Below are positions 10,916 to 23,254 of a DNA stretch of 64,000 nt, one piece after another. The notes below the pieces were generated by a model, which worked only from the letters and a program-made list of their open reading frames with translations, made no database searches and was not told the origin of the DNA. The stretch's first letter is position 1. Each line of letters opens with the position of its first letter. The stretch comes from Flaveria trinervia (lineage: Eukaryota; Streptophyta; Magnoliopsida; Asterales; Asteraceae): positions 111,858,491-111,922,490 of the forward strand of contig CM046442.1 in assembly GCA_025506515.1 (NCBI GenBank), read 5' to 3'. The translations under genes and the position numbers were made by a program.

Positions 10916-11950
10916 TACAGACTGATCAATAATTTTTTTATGGTATACATATTATCTCCAAAAATATGCAAAGGTAGATACCGTTTAGTTTACAATATTC
11001 TCCAGCAACTTAGGCGAGTCTCAAACATACTTTTCTTTTAAATTATTTTTAGGCTGATGCACATGCATACGAGTGTGTTCCATGTTTATTTTACATAGTT
11101 AGTTGTATGTTCGTTTTAAACACATGTATGGATGTATGTTCTTAATGCATGTGTAGTGATTGTATTTAAATGCATGCATATGTATAATGTGCTGCCTACC
11201 TGCAAGCAAGCGGACAGCCACGAAGGAAACAAATTGAGAAACTTGCCTTGAGCAAGCGTACAAATGGTAAAGTCAAGCGTAAAGAGAGTAGTAAAGTCTC
11301 ACCTAGCGGAAGCACACGAATGATGTAGTGTTACCTTGGTCGAGCGACCGAACGAATTGAAGTGTCTTATGCATGTATATGCTAATGTACGTTAAAGTAA
11401 TTAAGGTTGCATGACATGATATGATAGCATGATTTATGATGATTACGTGTCGTAAATAACACGTTTAAAGAAAAAGAGGAATTTAAATCAAAACTAGAAC
11501 CCAGCCAGAGAAAATAACAACATAACATGTGTGTCCTATTCACAAACACAATTAGATGAGTCCTTGGCATGGCATGGATGTTTAGACTATTTACTTTAGT
11601 TTAATGTATCTATTAGTTGTACTTATGAATGAATAGTTTTTATGTTCGAAAACTATGTATGCTTATGAATTATCAACCGTTAGACATCCTGGTTTACGGT
11701 CTTATTATTGAAGAAATCCAAATTCGAATATTCAAAGCCTGATTCAATTCAAAATTTCAAATAAACCAATTTCAATGACACGAAAAGTGATGCGTTGAGT
11801 AGCTCTAATACATATTATGTTTATACCATAACACAAGATTTTATCTTAACAATAAAGGGCAATTCATTTATTATCCAAAATACCAGATGAATAACTTTCT
11901 ATACATATCAATGGTGATATAAACATCTTTTAATACTAAATCACATAGCT
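10916..11950. other. Intergenic region upstream of the VPS62-like gene
   Basis: No convincing coding sequence. 11200-11360 contains a less AT-rich stretch with repeated caagcg and agcg words, possibly LTR debris. The last 100 bp serve as the likely promoter of the gene at 12008. Confidence 0.4.
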
Positions 11951-11955
11951 GATTT

Positions 11956-11966
11956 TATATATATAA
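11956..11966 (+). promoter_or_regulatory. TATA box of the VPS62-like gene
   Basis: TATATATATAAA lies about 45 bp before the ATG at 12008. That leaves room for a short 5' leader of roughly 15 to 25 bases. Confidence 0.55.
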
Positions 11967-12007
11967 ACACGTACATCTGCAAATTAAGTTGTAGAATTAC
12001 CCAAGAA

Positions 12008-12200
12008 ATGTCGACTGTTCTTCTCTCTAGATTCTCACTTCATATTTATAAAACAATTTTGATACTATTTCAAATTGTTTGTAACACATGTTGGGCCTTT
12101 AATGATTCTTCAACATCACTTAGTCATAACCACAAGATGGAAAATGACACCGGAGTCGTGTCATTTGATAATTTTGGTCCATTTCCTTCATATCCTGCAG
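12008..12200 (+). CDS. VPS62/DUF946 family protein, exon 1
   Basis: The first coding exon holds 64 codons plus the first base of codon 65 and ends at an ideal donor (CTGCAG then GTACTT at 12201, phase 1). Residues about 16-30 are hydrophobic and end in Cys-Trp-Ala, so they read like an ER signal peptide or anchor. The last residues (FDNFGPFPSYPAG) match in style the start of the plant DUF946 domain, which usually reads as an aromatic/Pro-rich stretch just before the G-F-A-x-G-x-I-x-L-G segment. That segment begins exon 2 in the same phase. This exon was found from the protein match across the junction, so the ATG is likely but unproven. A hydrophobic leader is unusual for this family as I know it. 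Confidence 0.68.
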
Positions 12201-12284
12201 GTACTTTAGTTAACGTACTCCGTTTATATATGGTACGTCAATGTATAGTATACTTTGTTTTGTTTGTTTTATTTTTGTTATGCA

Positions 12285-12645
12285 CACTAGTACAAAAACT
12301 CCTTATTTGCGACCATTATTTCGATTGTAAACCGGTCGCATATATCAAATTTATAATAGCAAAATACTTCGTGGGTAATCTCATTTTACGAACTTAGCAT
12401 TTTGTGACCGTTTATGGGACCAATTTCGCCATCTCATTTGCGATCGTCACATCTACGACCATTAGTTGAGTTTAGTATTCAAATTTGGTCGGACATTTAC
12501 ATTTAATTTAAGCTGTTTTTTTTTTCTATTTTCACAGCCATCTTGTGACCGAATTTAAACGATTTGCGTCTGATTTGACGGTCATTCTGATTTGCGTCTG
12601 ATTTTCTATCCTAAAATTATTTGCATATTATCAATTCGTGTAGTA
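12285..12645. mobile_element. CACTA-like non-autonomous relic
   Basis: It begins CACTAGTACAAAAACTC, a typical CACTA terminus. The far side ends near TTCGTGTAGTA, which resembles the opposite terminus with decay. Subterminal words of the TTTGCGACC/GTGACCG type recur at least seven times in both orientations (12304-12600), as in CACTA elements. No clean 3 bp target duplication was found. Confidence 0.5.
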
Positions 12646-13324
12646 ATATCATATGATTTAATTTAAAAGATATTAAAAAATAATCCGTTTTTTTATATTT
12701 GTTTGAAAATGAAAAGAACCACTCTACACCATAACGCAATACATTACTTAGATATAATCAAAAATATCTATGTGTGTTTATTTGACATCTTGGATGACCA
12801 CGTAGGTAAAAATATACGCAAACAAAGACAAAATGATTTATGAATGCATATATGTATGTATTTAGTCTCAAATAGTAATGTTTTTTTAATATTTATTAGG
12901 GTTTTTATAGAGCGACGGCAATATAAAAATGTAAGCAGAGGTTTAAGCAAACACTAGAGATATATACAAAACATATACAAAGATGAATTAAAGAATTCTA
13001 TCATGTTCGTAATTAACATATATAAAATTTTCCGGTTTCAAAATTACGAGGATGTTATGACTTCTACAATTTTAACAATTCTATGAATGTGTTATTTTAG
13101 TTTTCTCAATGCAACGATTAGCTTACCTTAATCTGCATTTTTTAAATATTGTGATGACAACATTATGATATCGATAAGTATCAAACTTTGTATGTTCCTC
13201 TTTATGATGTGCATTAAATAAATAGACTTTTTTTAATCTAATTTCAAGACGATTAATGTTTAATTACCAACTGTTGAAATATTGTTTATTAATTGCTTTA
13301 TATTTACTTCAAAGTATGATGTAA

Positions 13325-13412
13325 AGTATTTATCTATATATGCATATATCTATATATCTATCTATACACTACATGTAATCTATACATCTATACACTACAT
13401 ATATAACATTTT
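13325..13412. repeat. TATC/ATAC microsatellite
   Basis: Degenerate tatctatata and ctatacactacat units, directly before the tandem duplication. Confidence 0.7.
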
Positions 13413-13416
13413 AGAT

Positions 13417-15484
13417 GGATATATTTGTAATTTTATATAAATTGTAAGACACCTAAAATATTTTTAAAGAGTAAAATGTCATTTTCATTCTTAACGTTTT
13501 GTTGAATTTGTCATTTCAATCTAAATTTTTTTTTGTCATTCCAGTTACTGTGGTTTACCAAATATTGAAATTTTCATTTACTCTACTAACTCCGTTAAAT
13601 ATGAGTGTATTTTAGTCTTTTTAACACCGAATTGTCCAATTAAAACAAAGTTAATCAATAAAATATTCAATGAAAACTAAAAGAAAAATATAAAACAAAC
13701 TAGTGAGACCGGTCATTTCAGTTTAAAAGTTTTGATTAACGTTAACTAGTTTAGAAACCTATTTATACGTTTACTACTCATGTTGTATGAAAAAATTAAA
13801 CAATATATATTTAGTACTATTAAAAATTAAAAAATAATTTTTTGAGATAAAATATGCTTAAAGTTACATATAATTAAACATTAAGTAATTAAAAAATAAA
13901 AATGATTTTTCAAACTTGTCTTTAAAAAAGTTTTATTTTTAAATATTGATTTTTTAACTCTCCAAAAAAATTTATTAAAATGTTTGTATTAAAAAACTTA
14001 ATTTAGTTTTTTATGATACGACACAAATCTAATAAAAAATTATTAACAAAACATTTTAAAAACCAAATTATATGAAATATAAAGTTTTTAATACAAAAAT
14101 TTTAATAACTTTTTGGAGATTTAAAAAATCAATATTTTTTAAAAGCACAACTTTTTTAAAGACGAAATTTTGAAAAATTACTGTTATTGTTTAATTACTT
14201 AATGGTTAATTATATGTAACTTTAAACATATTTTATCTCAAAAAATTATTTATTAATTTTAATATTACTAAATAATTATTATTTAATTTTTTCGTACAAC
14301 ATGTGTAGTAGACGACTTTCTAAACTAGTTAGCGTTAATCAAAAATTTTAAATTGAAGCTTCTAGTCTCACTAGTTGCTTCATATTTTTCTTTTTAGTTT
14401 TAATTGAATATTGTATTGATTGACTTTGTTTTAATTTGACAATTAGAATGTTAAAAGGACTAAAATACAGTCATATTTAACGGATAACTTAACGGAGTTA
14501 GTTTAGTAGATATAATGATAATATTTGGTAAACCACAGTGACGAAATGACAAAAAAAAAATTTCGATTGAAATGACAAATTCAATAAAACGTTACGGATG
14601 AAAATGACATTTTACTTTTTTTAAAACATAGAGTACAAGAACTTAATACAATAATTCCTAATTTAACCCCATTTAATAAACATCTCTTCATTTAAATATT
14701 ATTTAATGCACATTAAATTATTTAATTTAATTAATCGAGTATTATTTTATCTATTATATTTTAAATTAATAATTAAATCTACATTTATTTTTATCTCCTT
14801 TATAACTAAATACAATTTTAATCAAATATTGTTTTATTTAAATACTTAACTCTATGAAGATTTTATATTATATAACTTATATTATCAAATTAAGTCAAAT
14901 TTACACTTAATCTACTTAACCTAAAAATTCTTTTATTTTCTTTTAACCAATTTATAATATAGCACATTAACTTTAATAAAATTACTATTTACATATTCAA
15001 TATTGTTTTTTTTATTTTGAGGATTCATTTTATGGATATGTTTGTAATATTACATAAAGTGTAGGACAGCTAAAACATTTTTTAAACATGAAATACGAAT
15101 ATTTAATGCAATAGTTCTTAATCTACTCCCATTTAATAACTTTTCTTTATTAATGTATTATTTAATACATATTAGATTATTTAATTTGATTCATTGATTA
15201 TTATGATATTTATTATAATTTAAATTATTATTTAAATGTACATTTACATCTTTATAACTAAATACCATTTTGATCAAATATTATTTATTTAAATACTTAA
15301 CTTTATAACCATTATATACTATATAACTTGTACTCTCAGGTAATTTAAATTTACATTTATTCTTCTAAACTTAAAAAAATTATCCTATTTTCTTTTAATC
15401 AAATTATAATATAGCACATTAACTTAATAAAATTATCATTTACATATTTACTATTCTTTTCTTTTGTCTCGAGTATTCATTTTT
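13417..15484. repeat. Tandem duplication of about 455 bp, first copy split by a foldback element
   Basis: Copy 1 is 13417-13469 plus 14618-15030. Copy 2 is 15031-15484. Shared landmarks in order: tggatat-ttgtaat, gacacctaaaat or gacagctaaaac, the actcccatttaataa-type run, ttataactaaata, and tatagcacattaac near the end. Copy 2 lacks the inserted 1.15 kb and so shows the pre-insertion site. Confidence 0.85.
13470..14617. mobile_element. Mutator-like foldback MITE with about 555 bp arms
   Basis: The two arms (about 13470-14018 and 14062-14617) are imperfect inverted copies over their whole length, leaving a central loop of only about 40 bp. The outer ends read AGTAAAATGTCATTTTCAT, a form widespread in plant Mutator-like terminal repeats. 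Flanks show TTTTTAAA on both sides (13461-13468 and 14618-14625). The empty site in the neighbouring tandem copy supports the boundaries. There is no coding capacity. Because it sits in an intron, the unspliced transcript would contain a hairpin of about 0.55 kb. Confidence 0.85.
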
Positions 15485-16267
15485 TAACAATATTTCTTTT
15501 TGTTATACTTTTTTATTAGCAATTCACGTGTCAATTTTTTTTATAGTTGGTTAATACTAATGTATAAATCATCAGAAGTAGCATTTATAAATTTTAAAAT
15601 TCGTACATAGCACGAGTCACTGTACAAGTATGGGAAAAATGGACTAATGATCCTTAACTCAAATAGTTTAATTAAGGTATACAAGATAATTAGAAACATA
15701 AAAGTTTTGGGTTCTAAGTCTTTTGTTGAATAAATATATTTAGTGTTGAGTTAATGGGTTTTATAGTTGTAGGTTTCCTTATGAGAAGGTTGGGGTGTGA
15801 TCCCGACTTAGAAACAGATATGTGGGTTGATTAAGATTACACTTATCCTTTGAAATAGGATCATACATTTGTCATTCAAAAAACATATGGGGACGATAGT
15901 ATTGTTCTCGTAGACCTGGTCCATGCGCATTTAACTCGTTATGTTTGTAATTTTAAAAAAATATATGTTATAAGTCATAACAACATATGCATATTCATCC
16001 AAATATTTAATGAATTTCGTTTGAAAGAACAAAGAAGTGTTTTATACATTTTTATTCAAAATTTATAAGAAAATTAAAGTTAAACAAGTCTCGTTAATGT
16101 TAACCTACGAATATGTAGGTGTATAATGATTGGGTTTATATATCTAATCTAATTCTAAGACGATTCTTGAGATCATGTCATGTTCAAGAAAGCGTCAACT
16201 CCGACCTGTCTATATATCCACAAACACAACCAATTTAACAAATTAGTTGTAAAAATATTTGTCACAG

Positions 16268-17901
16268 GTGGAAAGTTCGGAACCGAGTCAATTGATCTTG
16301 GAGGATTAGAAGTGTATGAAGCTTTGTATTTCAAGAAAATATGGGATACACAAAGTGGAGGACCAAAGGGTCTTGGTGCATCATTTTATGAACCAATTTG
16401 GATACCAGAAGGGTACAATCTGCTTGGTCACTATTGTAAACTCAACACTGTGGACATGTTTGCAGTAGTTCTTACAGCTAGAGACGCCACAGGTGACCCA
16501 TCACAAGGTGCCCTAAAAAGTCCCATAAACTACACGCTTATATGGACTAGTAAAGGTGTTAATGTTACCCAACTAGAAGATGGTTACATTTGGCTCCCAA
16601 TCGCGCCCGATGGCTATAAAGCCATGGGTCACATTGTCACGACTTCACCCGAGAAACCCTCACTTGACAAAGTCATGTGTGTAAGATCAGACTTCACGGA
16701 TCTAGTCAAGGTGGACAGCAAGATATGGGTATATACGTTGTGGGGGAGTTCAAATATGGTCCGTATTTATACTACAAAACCAAAAAATAAACCGGCAAGT
16801 GTTCCAACTGGTATGTTTTTGGCACAAAATGGCTCGAGTACACACGAGTTAGCTTGTTTAAAGATGAATATGGGGGATCTTTATTCCGCTATGCCTGACT
16901 CCTTACAAGTTATAACAATGATCAATGCTTATGCGCCATTGGTCTATTTCCATCCAGATGAGCCATACTTTCCATCGTCGGTTTCGTTTTTATTCCAAAA
17001 TGGCGCTTTGCTACACCAAGGGGACCGAGCTCCAGAATTTGTGATCCATGATGGTGATAACCTTCCAAGCTATGGTGGAGCAGATGATGCCTTTCTAGAC
17101 CTCCCATTAGGTGAACATAACCAAGAAAGAGTAAAGAAAGGGTTTTTGCGGGGCGCAATAGCTTACATACATGTAAAACCAGCGCTGGGCGGAACATTCA
17201 CCGATCTTGCCATATGGTTGTATTACCCATTCAATGGGGGAGGGAAGTTTCAGCTAGGACCTTTCACCATAAACTTAGGAAAGATAGGAGAACACGTTAG
17301 CGATTGGGAACATATCACGTTACGGATTGATAACTTTCGTGGCAATCTAAAGCATGTGTATCTCTCTCAACACGCAAAGGGAAAATGGTTAAGGCCTAGA
17401 GAATTTGAGCTTGTAAGTGAAACTAGACCAGTGGTGTATGCATCTTTACATGGCCATTCACATTACTCTACTCCAACTTATCATATACACAAGGCTGGCA
17501 AACTTGATTCGAGCGACATTCGAATGTTATACGATGCATTTCAGATGAACAGTTCAAGAAAATCACCAATTGACAAGGGGGAAATATTTTTAGGCTTCGG
17601 TGTAAGGGATGATGCCGCCAAAAGCAACAACTGGATGGATATTGCGTCATCGTATAAAGTTGTTTATGTCGATTACAAGGATATAGGTGTGGAACCATGG
17701 TTGAACTATACAGGGAGATGGGGTCCTAAGATTGTTTATGGATTTGCAAAAGAGGTGATCAAGATAACAAATCATTTGCCACCCAAGGTGCGAGATCTTG
17801 CCATTAAACTTCTACATAAGCTCCCTGCTGAGTTACTTGGAGAAGAAGGGCCTCAAGGTCCCAAGATGAAAGAGAGCTGGTATGATGATGAGCGAGTATG
17901 A
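16268..17901 (+). CDS. VPS62/DUF946 family protein, exon 2
   Basis: The main coding exon has 543 complete codons plus the split codon, ends in TGA at 17899-17901 and has no internal break. With exon 1 the product is about 608 residues, near the usual length of the plant family. Family hallmarks are SFYEPIWIPEGYNLLGHYC near the start, INAYAPLVYFHPDEPYFPSS at the centre, then GEHVSDWEHITLRI, VYLSQH and YASLHGHSHY. The family (Pfam VPS62, earlier DUF946) is named after a yeast protein implicated in vacuolar sorting. The biochemical role in plants is not established. The acceptor is TTTGTCACAG at 16258-16267. An ATG at 16180 lies in frame, but its 29 residues are intron sequence with no family resemblance. 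The gene looks intact and under constraint, unlike everything around it. Confidence 0.92.
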
Positions 17902-19302
17902 ACACTAAATTTATTTAGCAAAGTAATCATATCAAAAGTTCAATGATTACATTTAAATATGTAGTTAACCATCCTTCCTTTGTTACTTTAATGGTATTTT
18001 TATGTAAGATACAATGGATACTGAAACAATCTTCATCACATAATGTCCAAAACTTGGATCTAGTGACTCAAAATAGATTGAAAAAATGTTTGAATTAATT
18101 TTATGAATTGCGTCAATGATTCCCGTCTTTTTGATGGGTTGATCTTGACGATTTAATTGGGTCAAGTCGGGTCACGGGTTATTTATATGGGTTTATAGTA
18201 TTTAATATGCACGTGAAGATTTGAAAGTTGAATAAGTCTACCGTACTGGAGGTTGTTTTGAATTAAGTCTTCACCGGTTAGCTTGTTAGGGTAGTGCGAT
18301 TGTTGTGGTTAATGAGTTGTTTGTTGCTTTAATATTTTATCTATTTAAAATGTTCATGGAGTTTTAGTTAAAGTATTTACTTCAGTTTAATAAAATAGAA
18401 AAGGTTCTTGAATTTTAGTAAGAATATTCTCTTTGTTTAGAATCACATCTGCACTCTTTCTGATATTTGTTCTAGAGTTTTAACAAGTAGACGGGTTATA
18501 TTATTAGGTATATATACTAGAATTAGTATAGTATTCCGTTGATTAAATAATATATGGAATAATATGTAATAAAAATTTAAAAATTATAAATGAGATTTGT
18601 AAATAAAATATGATTGAGTTAGAGATAAATAATTAGTTCAAGTGAAACAACATTAATATCATTATTAAATTTTCATTTTATAAGATTGTGTTTTTTAATT
18701 GTTCTTTTAAACATTTGTTTTTATTTTATTTTGAAAAAATAATTATGGTATGAAACTTAGATAATATGGTATTAAAACACTTTGTACTTAAAAAAATTAT
18801 GTCATATATTTTTAAAGTGTATTTCTCATTATAATATCAAGTTTTTAAAAATTTACAATATCAAACTTTTTATTTAAATATATTTTAAATAATATAATTA
18901 CTATATATACTTTTATCATTTATTAGAAGAAAAAAACGTAAAAATAAAAATAAGAATGCTTAATATGTTGACATGTGGTATCAAAAAACATTATTTTATT
19001 ATAGGTAATAGATTAGAGTTTAAATTGTTTTTTTTTTAATTTGCGTTATTAAAAAGTATAGAGTAAACTAACATCATTACCACTCACAAAAATTATATAC
19101 ATGGATATATATAATTAAGCATATATATAATTAAAAATAAACAATGCAAGCCAAAATCAAACTGGTGCAGTTTAAGCGACCTGAGCCAAGCCGAGCAGGC
19201 TTGGTTTTGTAAACGTTTCGAGCTGAATTGGCTCGTTTTGCAAGCAAGGTTTTTTGAGTTTTTTGTGAGTGAGCTTCGAGTTGTTTAAACATCCCTAGTT
19301 TT
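17902..19302. other. AT-rich intergenic region downstream of the gene
   Basis: No gene recognised. The first 100 to 200 bp probably include the 3' untranslated region. 19140-19290 is a less AT-rich patch with agccaagccgagc and ggctcgttttgc words, probably repeat debris. Confidence 0.5.
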
Positions 19303-19938
19303 TAGGGGTGGATCCAACCTTTGTGGTTGGGGTTCGCCCAACCCCCATGATTTTTTTTAATTAGTAATGTATATGTTATATTCCCATCCAATCGACCCCC
19401 AATAAATTTTGCTGACAACCCTATTGTATTTTTTTTATTATCAACAACCGTAAAAATATAAAATTTTGAAGTTTTACAAATATAAAACGATAAGGTATAA
19501 CAAAAATAATAAATACAAACTTAATATAAAATAATATTGGACTATTAACCTTATCAAATTTAGCCCATTAATTTATTAGCCAATAATCTAATATCCTTAA
19601 CCCCAAACTCAATTTCTATTATCCAATTGCTTAATACTCGTAATCCATTAAATTAAAATAATATAACACATTTAATTTAAAAAATCTTAGTAAAGCTCAT
19701 AACCAAAGCCCAAAACCATTGAGTCTTTTATCTTATATGCTTTTGATGACTATTAAAGTATTTTTGTTCTGTTGTTTTGATATTTAATTTGACTTTATTT
19801 TTTAATGTGTAACCTGACCCGACTCAACCAAAAACAATCCAATCCGAATAATACCGAAAGAATTTATTTTTTACTATAACCAATGGACTTTCAAATAAAT
19901 AAGCGGACCCCATAAAAAAATTCTTATGTCCGTCGCTG
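19303..19938. mobile_element. hAT-like non-autonomous element, decayed
   Basis: The left end TAGGGGTGGATCCAACC and the inverted right end (complement reads CAGCGACGGACATAAG) resemble hAT termini of the CAGGGGCGGA type. Flanking octamers ctagtttt (19295-19302) and ttagttcg (19939-19946) agree at five of eight positions, as an aged 8 bp target duplication might. The interior is AT-rich and non-coding. Confidence 0.6.
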
Positions 19939-20774
19939 TTAGTTCGAGACTATATTTTCTTTCAAAATATATTTACGTATGTACAAACATACCGTGCAGA
20001 ATAACTTCTTCACTAAATAATATGACAAGTGATTCCCAATACAAGGTGGTCATCACCACCTAACTCTATTGATTATACAATCATTTTCCCATAATCGTTT
20101 ATGTTTTGCTTACATGCAACAAGCAAGAATATTACGTGGAATTTCTCTTCTATATATGCCGATCAAAGTATTCAACTCCTCCTTCGTTAAAAACACATTG
20201 TTAACTAACTCCACTCAACCTCGTATTGATAACCTATATTAGTCAGGTATACATCTTTGTTAGTTTTGGGTCTTATGATCAAGGGTTTGTAGTTTATTTC
20301 ACGTTTGTTTAGACGTATTATGTTTCAATAGTCATTTCATTTTCCTGAAACTTACTCGTTTTAACAATATTTGAAATATACGTGTCAAGTATTTGAAATA
20401 TATGCTCACTACCCATGACCTATTATTGTTATTATTATTTTGCTTTTATCATGGATATAATTCTTGTGAGGTGTAAATCGAAATCCAACTCCCATTAGGT
20501 GTTGGCATATGAACTCGATCTTCTTTCGTTGCAGATACAATAAGCCTTATTTTCTCCACCTATAAGGTTGACGGAAATAATCGCATAGGACATTTGTACC
20601 CCTCAAGGATTATAACACAATCTTCTACAACTTCTCAAACGTTGATTATATTGTATTTTGTGGTTCCACTTAAAAAGGTTTTTTTAAACCATTGGGAAGG
20701 CTTATCAAGTAAGAAAAAGAAGATGCTAGCTAAAAACCTCCTACCGTCTATACTATATATAGCATGTGAGTCCT
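19939..20774. other. Spacer between hAT relics
   Basis: No supported gene. A TATA-like tctatatatgcc at 20150 and an acceptor-like site near 20534 are isolated signals without a reading frame behind them. Confidence 0.4.
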
Positions 20775-23060
20775 GTGATGGAGCCTAGGAAATTTTAGCC
20801 TGGGGTCCGAATTACTTTCATTTATTTCTGAAATGTTCGTTATTGCAATTTTTTTGGAATGATAACGCTTTTATCAAACCAAATTCAAGGTAAACTAAAA
20901 ATGATCATAATTCATTAGTACATGTGTACATTGACAATTTATTTACTAACAACCGGCAACTGTGACCTTCGTGATTTCGCGCCTTGAAATCGTTGTACAA
21001 TCGCTTCATTTTCTACGGTAGCAAAAACATCTTTCTCCACCTAGCACACTAACGCATCATTGAGATAGATATATGTCATTCTTGTGTAAATTAGTCTAGA
21101 CAAACTTCATAATGGGAAAAGATCTTTCGGCGGTAGTCGTTGCAACTGGTAAGACCAAAGCTAACTCAAGTAGTTGTTAGAGGAATTCATTTGTAGTGTG
21201 ATACTTCATCCGAACCATTTTCTTTGCAAGTTCTTCGAGATCATGAAGTCCAAAAAAATTCATTGCTTTCACATGTGAAATGTATCGACCAAGTTGTATC
21301 TTTAGTTGATATAGATCAAAGCCATCCATTAAAATCTTCTAAATATAACTAGGCAAGGCCTAGTTACTTTTTACGATCAATGTTTTTAAATGAGTCTTTA
21401 GGATCAAGGCAGGCTATACACGCAAGCAACTACATTTTTAACTTAGTAAACTTTTGATTCATCTCAGAAACTAGAAGTTCACAACCTACAACCTTGTAAA
21501 AAAATTGTAAACCATGCTAGCATAATATGTAAGAAGATAAAAATATCTGCTAGAAGGCGAGGTAGATATGTTTGCGACTCATCATCAATTTTCCTTGTAA
21601 CTCTTCCTGGAATGACATTTTTCGTCTTAAGCATATGAATTTTATTTTAAGAACTAATGCATCGACTTATACATTAATTCCTCCCATCCATTGTCCTTGT
21701 ATTTGTTTAAATTATTTTTCATATCTTTAGTCAACCGAATTGCATTACCAACACTTTGCTTCTTTAATTGTAAGGCCCGTGACAAGTTATATGTCTTTCG
21801 TATTAAGTTCAACATCAAATAAGAACAAAATAAATTCAAAATTTTCAATTTCTCTGTACAAACCAAGTGTGGTGCCCTGAGATTATTCATTGATGCCTTT
21901 TTTTGACAAAGAAATTAGCACTCCTCGTACCAGCTTTCACAAGTCTAAAAGTCGATGCATAGTCTTAAGATGGGAACCCAAATGAGTGTCACCAGCTCAA
22001 ACTAAGCTTTCAATTTCTTGGTTTTTGTTTTTTTCTGTACGAACTTCACCCATCTCTGTATATTTCACAGAATCATCATATTGTTTTTGTCAAATCGAAT
22101 CTTTTCTTTTACATGAAGCTCCAATAATATTTACAATCACAACAAAGGTAATCAATAAATTACTCACAAATTCATGTTTAGATTACGTAGCCACAACAAC
22201 CAATTGCAATTGATGAGCTAAACAATAAATATAAAATGCATACTTATTTTCTTTTAATGTTTTTTGTTTTAATCCGTTTAGCTCATCTTGCGTATAATTG
22301 AAAGCTCCATCAAAGCCTTGTCCTATAACTCTAGATAATATTAAACCATATTTTGAAAATATGTTATCAATATCACTTGTTAAAGATGATGCACAAGTAT
22401 TTATAACATAAACTAGCCCGATAAACTATTCGATCACTTCTCAATCATCATCCACATATCTCAAAACCATTTCCATTTGCTCCTTATAAAACAATAACGA
22501 GACTCATCAATCAATATTGGAAAGAGCTTCCCTTTAATCTTATTCACAATAATGTTTCTTACCTATGTAGCATAAGCCTTAACAATCTCCTTTTGGCTTT
22601 TAGGCAAAAGAAATTGATTATTTCAAGAAGCTTTTGAACTCCTTCATGATCACAAAAATTTTCAGACGTCTTTTTCTAGTTTCTAAAACCATGGTTGATA
22701 AAGACATCATCCCCTATTTATTACTAGTAAAAAATAATAACACTATGAAAAGATGTTGCATCCTTTGATGCATTATATTCTAACCAACAAAAACGGTCAA
22801 AACATGCTTTTTTGAAGTTTTCTCACACGTCCTCAAATTTCTGGTTTTGGGAATTCGACCATTCGGTTGATAAACGCCCTTTATTATGTATCATCTCCTT
22901 ACTTCTCTAATATTATCGAATAATCACTAATTGATTTACACAAGGCTGGGTCAACAATGATCTCCTCTTCTAACACTTCAACATCTTCTCGACTTCTTTT
23001 ATTACTACTTTCAGTGGCATTTTTATAGGTTTGCTGAAGTCACGTTACTATCTTCTCAAC
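20775..23060 (-). pseudogene. hAT transposase relic, ZMYM1-like (TTF-type) family
   Basis: Translation of the minus strand across stops gives, from N to C terminus: a piece like IIKGVYQPNGRIPKTRN (about 22870), the DDE-side segment GQGFDGAFNYTQDELNG with YIYCLAHQLQL (about 22200-22330), LNLIRKTYNLSRALQLKKQSV with DNGWEELM (21654-21830), and the dimerisation region LPVATTTAERSF (about 21125-21165). The end reads AKSRRSQLPV (about 20955-20985). This order matches plant zinc finger MYM-type protein 1-like hAT transposases of about 750-800 residues. More than ten stops and frame changes make it non-functional. The likely left terminus is the ggagcctaggaaattt stretch at about 20780. The right terminus was not found. 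Confidence 0.8.
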
Positions 23061-23254
23061 TTCTAAGAAGCATTTCTACATACAAAAATAATTAAAAATA
23101 AAATAACTCATGTATATATGTATATATATATGTATATTAACTAAGCATATATTCTAAGCAAATAAATAAGATTAACGAAAATGAATATATAAATATAACA
23201 TCTTTAGTTAAAAGTTCTAGAAAAAGTATGAAAGCATAAATAAAATAAAAGGAT
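23061..23254. other. AT-rich spacer
   Basis: Short AT-rich sequence with a tatatgtatat run; no gene seen. Confidence 0.4.

Larger units (their letters stand above)
12201..16267 (+). other. Large phase-1 intron of the VPS62-like gene
   Basis: A GT-AG intron of 4067 bp. It holds a CACTA-like relic (12285-12645), a short TATC/ATAC microsatellite, a 455 bp tandem duplication with a Mutator-like foldback in its first copy, and AT-rich filler (12650-13320 and 15485-16260) in which I see no genes. Confidence 0.7.

Noticed and set aside
15590..15650. Possible Helitron 3' end (cgtacatagcacgagtc)
   Set aside because: The hairpin is imperfect and no CTRR terminus follows at the right distance.
16180..16267. 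In-frame ATG giving a 573-residue VPS62-like protein
   Set aside because: The first 29 residues have no family resemblance, an acceptor lies at 16267, and a better N terminus exists at 12008-12200.
20145..20800. Candidate promoter, 5' leader and spliced exon of a host gene
   Set aside because: A TATA-like word and an acceptor-like site are present, but every frame after them is full of stops.
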